Origin: Candidatus Poseidoniales archaeon
GTDB taxonomy: Archaea > Thermoplasmatota > Poseidoniia > Poseidoniales > Poseidoniaceae
NCBI GenBank assembly: GCA_009887195.1
Contig: QXXX01000020.1
Location: 1 to 37,549, forward strand
Length of the DNA stretch: 37,549 bases
Direction: 5' to 3'
Position numbers and translations under genes: made by a program. Shown in pieces: positions 34,285-37,549 of the stretch. How positions within the stretch are numbered: position 1 is the stretch's first letter; every line of letters starts with the position of its first letter. Under the pieces are notes generated by a model. That model had not been told where the DNA came from. It saw only the letters and a list, made by a program, of their open reading frames with translations, and did no database searches.

Positions 34285-34295
34285 CCTTTTTAAGG
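34285..34295 (-). promoter_or_regulatory. TATA-like box upstream of the polytopic membrane protein
   Basis: Reverse-strand CCTTAAAAAGG is centred 25 nt before the GTG start at 34265, in the 48-bp gap after the SepF-like gene. It fits a leaderless transcript and supports the GTG start. Confidence 0.4.
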
Positions 34296-34313
34296 CGATT
34301 TCCGACGTTTTTG

Positions 34314-34904
34314 TTAATTCATCAGTGTACTTATGCCTAAATCATGGTTGCCGGTGTCGACAATTACATCACTTCCGGGTATCATTAACAACTTATCTTC
34401 TGAGTCCAAAGCGAAAATTCCGACACCAACTTCCTCACTCATCATCTTTAATTCTCTGCGACATGCATTTTGGTGTGAATCCATATGAAACATACTTCGT
34501 AAATCAACAATAATTGTATCTCCATTGGTAACTCTTTGAGCAATGCCCCGTGTTGGTATCTGCTTCTTTTCATTAGGTGCAATATATCTTAATGCTCTAG
34601 ATGGAAATGATCTTCTAGCCAAATTCTGAACTCCCAAGTCGTGAAAAGCTTCACCATCAGCAGTTAATGGTCCGTTCCAATTAAGTGGGACGACGCTTTT
34701 TCGAGTGATTGGTTTCTGTTTGGTCGGCGTTGGTAATAATGCAGGAGTCTCGGGTTCTATTTCGACAATAGTTTGTTGAGTCAGGCTATTAGGTGTTAAT
34801 TCATTTACGGGTTGGCTTTCTGGTTTCTTACCAGTGGGCTTTTTTTGCTTCTTGACACTGCCATCAGGATCAGGTAAGCCAAAGAAACTCCACAGGTTAG
34901 CCAT
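34314..34904 (-). CDS. sepF: SepF-like cell-division protein
   Basis: The 196-residue protein starts with a short amphipathic segment (MANLWSFFGL), like the SepF membrane-targeting helix. A Lys/Pro/Thr-rich linker (about 15-75) precedes a C-terminal globular domain (about 102-183). That domain contains GDTIIVDLRSM, an Arg-rich helix and the strand pair VGIFALDSEDKLLMIPGSDV. This order (membrane helix, linker, beta-alpha-beta core ending in a LLMIPG-type strand) matches archaeal SepF, which anchors FtsZ at the division site. Similarity is by eye, and the linker is longer than usual. It lies 9 bp after the giant PKD protein gene, so the two are almost certainly co-transcribed. Confidence 0.6.
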   Translation of the reverse strand: MANLWSFFGLPDPDGSVKKQKKPTGKKPESQPVNELTPNSLTQQTIVEIEPETPALLPTPTKQKPITRKSVVPLNWNGPLTADGEAFHDLGVQNLARRSFPSRALRYIAPNEKKQIPTRGIAQRVTNGDTIIVDLRSMFHMDSHQNACRRELKMMSEEVGVGIFALDSEDKLLMIPGSDVIVDTGNHDLGISTLMN

Positions 34905-34913
34905 TTTTCCACT

Positions 34914-37549
34914 TCACAAGTCTAGGTCATCTAATAAATCATTTAGATTACTAGTTGCGGATTGTGTTGTGGTACCTGTACTTGTTGGTTGAATTGGGGC
35001 CGGAGCGGTGTTTTGAGCGGCTAGGTATTGTGCGCCATAATGTTGCCATTGGTCCATCGTCCAGCCTTGTGGAAGCCCTGTTGCAGGGAGTGGTGGGCCT
35101 TGTTGTACCGGTGCAGGTGCTGGTGCAGTTGGTGCTGGTGCAGGCTGAGCTACAGATTGAGTTGTTGGATTGTAGGTAGAATATGGGTCTACTTGCGCAG
35201 GAGCCTGCGCAACTGGATTATATGCAGCATATGGGTCAGGTTGAACCGTTTCTTGTTGGTACAAACCAAATCCGGCATCTGCACCTGGCGTGCTTATTGG
35301 GTCACTAAATTGGCTGGTTGTGCCGCCAATATTGAAATCAGTGAATTTTTCAGTCGAAGGTTTTGAATTCCTGGTAAATAGTAAGAATGCAGCAAGGCCG
35401 ATTACTACTATTGCTAGAATACCAATCACCATAGTTCCCACTCCACCGACAGAATCAGTAATTGATTCTAGGAAATTCTCAGCAGGCTTGGCTTTTACTT
35501 TGATATCGATAGTAGTAGTGCTGAACTCACCATCGTCATCTGTTACAGTCAGACTTATTGTCCATGATCCAGCAGGTAAGTCGGTCATTAGATACTCTTG
35601 ACCATAAAAGTCAATATCGCCAGCTTTTTCACCATCTAGATCAGAATCGATGTGGTCACTATCCCATGCATATATCAGCGATAATTTATCAAAAGCAGTA
35701 TCTGTTGTAGTAATCCCTGATAAGGTTAGATTATCACCTTCATTAAGCGCTAAGACATCAGTTGAGTTGGTTATTTTGGCTCGAGGTGCGGAATTAATTA
35801 CGCTTACATTGACGCTGGTTGAATCAGTTGCACCATTATCATCTGTTACTGTTGCAGTTATCCATCTAACGCCAGTAGTTGGCCATGATGCAGTCATTTC
35901 TAAGCCGCTAAAATCGCAATCATTGTCGGTAAAACCATCATCGTCGTCATCGGCTAAGGAGTCTAAATCCCAACATACGACTAACGATTCTATATCAGAA
36001 GCAGTGTCGTCCACTTCAGCAACAAATGTGAGATTGTTATCTTCAAAAATTGGCTGTGTAGAACCCAGGCTGGCAATTGAAGGAGCGACATTTGTAATGT
36101 TGACAATTCCACTTCGTACTTCAGATTTTACATTGTCATTATCATATGCTACTACAGTGAGGGTGTGAAGTCCGGAAGTCGGCCAAGATACAGTTGTCTG
36201 TGAAGAAGGTCCAACAGTAGTAATAGTCCAATTTTCATCTAAGTCAGAAGGTGTCCATTCAATTATAATCGTATCTTTGTCAAGTGGTGTATCATCTGCT
36301 ATTGCTCTTAAAATCACGGTCTCATCTTCATTGAGGTTCCAATATCCCATCTCATCAACAGACTGGTTTTGCCCTGCTTTCCATAGCTCTGGTTGCGATA
36401 TCGTCGGGACAACATTGAGTACCTCAAGAGTGGTTGATACAGTAGTAGTAGCACCATCGTCGTCTTGTGCTACTGCAGTTATGTTTAACACACCTTCCTC
36501 TGTGACTAAAACGGTACATATCGGGCCAAATGTTGTTCCTTCGCAATTTAAATTAGGCCAAGTTATTGTTACTTCTTGACCTTCTGGTGAGACGGAGTCT
36601 AAGTCTCCACTATCCTCTGCATTAATTGTCACATAATTATTTACTTCTATGCTTTCTAATACCGAGAGGTTGATGTATGGAGCCCGATTAAATACCGTTG
36701 CTGTAATATTTGCTGTGTCAGTGTCTAATTCATCATCAATCACTAGAACTTCAATATTCCATATTTGTCCGTCACTCCAATTGTATTCGATTATGCAATC
36801 TTCTGAGTCTATATTCTCAATCAAGCCAGGTGCCTTTTCTAATGTAAAACGACATTCGACACCTCCACCATCTTCATCGAAACTCGATGAGGCATCGATT
36901 GTTACATTTTCAAATGTGTACACTTCGTCAAGAACTAATATTTGCGCTGTGGGAGTTCTACCAATGAATAAATCAACTACTGCAATGTTGTTACTTCTAT
37001 TGGTATCTTCAATAACAAGGCCATCAGGGTCTACTTCTATATTGAATGCCAAAGTCCCTATTGGTTCGTTAAGTGGAACCTGGTAGTCAATATCAATACG
37101 GGATTCACTGTAGGCAGGAATTGATGGCAAGTTCTCACTAGTCACTTGTCCATTAGGGGTGGTAATCTCAATTGTTGTGCTGTTTGCGGCCTGTTTCCCC
37201 CGGTTTTGGGTTGGAATTGAAAAGGATAACACATCACCCGGCAAAGCATTAAATCCAATGGATTTGGATAATGTAGATTCTACATCTCCTCGAATTCTAG
37301 TAAGGATAATAGCATCTGATTGTGCCACTAAATCCACATCAGTAATTGAGGGGTCAATGATTATGGTGGTTGCTCCAATAACTTTGTTGAAAGGGTCCCA
37401 CACTAACAAGCCATTGCTGGTGTAGTCGTCGCTGGCATTGGTGTCATCAATAACGTCAGATGAATCAAAAATTTGGTTAGCCATGCCATTAGCATCGGTA
37501 GTAGGATTGAGATATGTATTGGTCATTTCATAGCGTAGTTGTAAATTAA
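34914..37549 (-). CDS. Large PKD/CARDB-repeat surface protein with membrane anchor (N-terminus beyond window)
   Basis: About 877 residues are visible, and the frame has no stop up to the right edge, so the real N-terminus lies outside; the first Met in the window is internal. A CARDB-like domain (VLSFSIPTQNRGKQAANSTT) is followed by about five PKD-type repeats whose boundaries are marked by N-x-AP or N-x-VP. Two Asp-rich calcium-type loops are present (DDDDDGFTDNDCDF, DSDLDGEKAGDIDF). A membrane helix, GTMVIGILAIVVIGLAAFLLF, leads to a cytoplasmic tail of about 150 residues. The tail is rich in Pro, Ala and Gln (PAPAPTAPAPAP) and contains GWTMDQWQHYGAQYL, ending LNDLLDDLDL. It is probably an extracellular matrix or adhesion protein. 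SepF follows 9 bp downstream. Confidence 0.88.
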   Translation of the reverse strand, partial: NLQLRYEMTNTYLNPTTDANGMANQIFDSSDVIDDTNASDDYTSNGLLVWDPFNKVIGATTIIIDPSITDVDLVAQSDAIILTRIRGDVESTLSKSIGFNALPGDVLSFSIPTQNRGKQAANSTTIEITTPNGQVTSENLPSIPAYSESRIDIDYQVPLNEPIGTLAFNIEVDPDGLVIEDTNRSNNIAVVDLFIGRTPTAQILVLDEVYTFENVTIDASSSFDEDGGGVECRFTLEKAPGLIENIDSEDCIIEYNWSDGQIWNIEVLVIDDELDTDTANITATVFNRAPYINLSVLESIEVNNYVTINAEDSGDLDSVSPEGQEVTITWPNLNCEGTTFGPICTVLVTEEGVLNITAVAQDDDGATTTVSTTLEVLNVVPTISQPELWKAGQNQSVDEMGYWNLNEDETVILRAIADDTPLDKDTIIIEWTPSDLDENWTITTVGPSSQTTVSWPTSGLHTLTVVAYDNDNVKSEVRSGIVNITNVAPSIASLGSTQPIFEDNNLTFVAEVDDTASDIESLVVCWDLDSLADDDDDGFTDNDCDFSGLEMTASWPTTGVRWITATVTDDNGATDSTSVNVSVINSAPRAKITNSTDVLALNEGDNLTLSGITTTDTAFDKLSLIYAWDSDHIDSDLDGEKAGDIDFYGQEYLMTDLPAGSWTISLTVTDDDGEFSTTTIDIKVKAKPAENFLESITDSVGGVGTMVIGILAIVVIGLAAFLLFTRNSKPSTEKFTDFNIGGTTSQFSDPISTPGADAGFGLYQQETVQPDPYAAYNPVAQAPAQVDPYSTYNPTTQSVAQPAPAPTAPAPAPVQQGPPLPATGLPQGWTMDQWQHYGAQYLAAQNTAPAPIQPTSTGTTTQSATSNLNDLLDDLDL
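35100..35150 (-). repeat. Low-complexity Pro-Ala repeat inside the PKD-protein tail
   Basis: Short degenerate repeats of the type GGTGCA/GGTGCT encode a PAPAPTAPAPAP segment in the predicted cytoplasmic tail. It is a coding repeat, probably a flexible spacer, and could be prone to slippage. Confidence 0.6.

Noticed and set aside
35100-35150. Short GGTGCA repeats as a possible CRISPR or tandem-repeat array
   Set aside because: The units are very short and degenerate and encode a Pro-Ala spacer in frame; there are no spacers or cas genes.
37500-37526. ATG at 37526 as the true start of the PKD protein
   Set aside because: The frame stays open to the window edge, no signal peptide follows this Met, and the sequence reads like the end of an Ig-like domain.
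1-37549. tRNA, rRNA, insertion sequences, integrase or attachment sites
   Set aside because: No tRNA-like arms with GGTTC-type loops, rRNA-like stretches, transposase motifs or flanking direct repeats were recognised. Gaps are too short to hide an element.

Overview
The window looks like a chromosomal segment of a marine planktonic euryarchaeon, most likely Marine Group II (Candidatus Poseidoniales). That placement is inference from gene content. The archaeal information-processing genes include an exosome Csl4 subunit, NMD3 and a METTL5/COG2263-type RNA methylase. Several genes have a TATA-like box about 24-28 nt upstream of the start codon, as expected for leaderless archaeal transcripts. 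There are very large secreted or anchored proteins with CARDB and PKD repeats, and many bacterial-type metabolic genes (IcmF, acyl-CoA synthetase, Ccm, ABC-F) at moderate-to-low GC. I see no phage, transposon, CRISPR, rRNA or tRNA signal. Genes are tightly packed: the largest gap is about 150 bases, and no gene-free stretch exceeds 300 bases.

Layout. 1-407: truncated metallophosphoesterase. 538-8020: metabolic block on the minus strand, with fused acyl-CoA mutase IcmF, an ABC-F translation ATPase, a small membrane protein and a long-chain acyl-CoA synthetase. 8078-13134: nucleic-acid block on the minus strand, with a SMUG1-type uracil-DNA glycosylase, a radical SAM/helix-hairpin-helix enzyme, Csl4 fused to two RRM domains, a METTL5-like RNA methylase and a small zinc-ribbon protein. 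13173-18456: a hypothetical protein, aspartate-semialdehyde dehydrogenase, a dolichyl-phosphate-sugar-synthase-like GT2 and a large polytopic membrane protein. 18528-19148: a plus-strand M23 metallopeptidase. 19159-23530: a bifunctional sugar-phosphate isomerase, NMD3 and a cytochrome c maturation set (CcmD, CcmC, a CcmA/CcmB-like fusion).

23620-31591 is a plus-strand run of rhomboid protease, a giant anchored subtilase and GlmS. 31592-32311 is a RecA/KaiC-like ATPase, convergent with GlmS and divergent from a Maf-type nucleotide pyrophosphatase at 32416-32988. 32976-37549 (minus) holds a polytopic membrane protein, a probable SepF cell-division protein and the C-terminal part of a large PKD/CARDB surface protein that runs off the right edge.

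Functional themes are RNA decay and ribosome maturation (Csl4-RRM, METTL5-like, NMD3, ABC-F), cell surface and division (SepF, PKD protein, subtilase, rhomboid, glycosyltransferase pair, GlmS and PGI/PMI supplying sugar phosphates) and respiration or fatty-acid metabolism (Ccm genes, acyl-CoA synthetase, IcmF). The most unusual element is the Csl4-RRM-RRM fusion, which would put two eukaryote-style RNA-recognition modules on the archaeal exosome cap. The second is a SepF-like gene 9 bp behind a giant surface protein gene.
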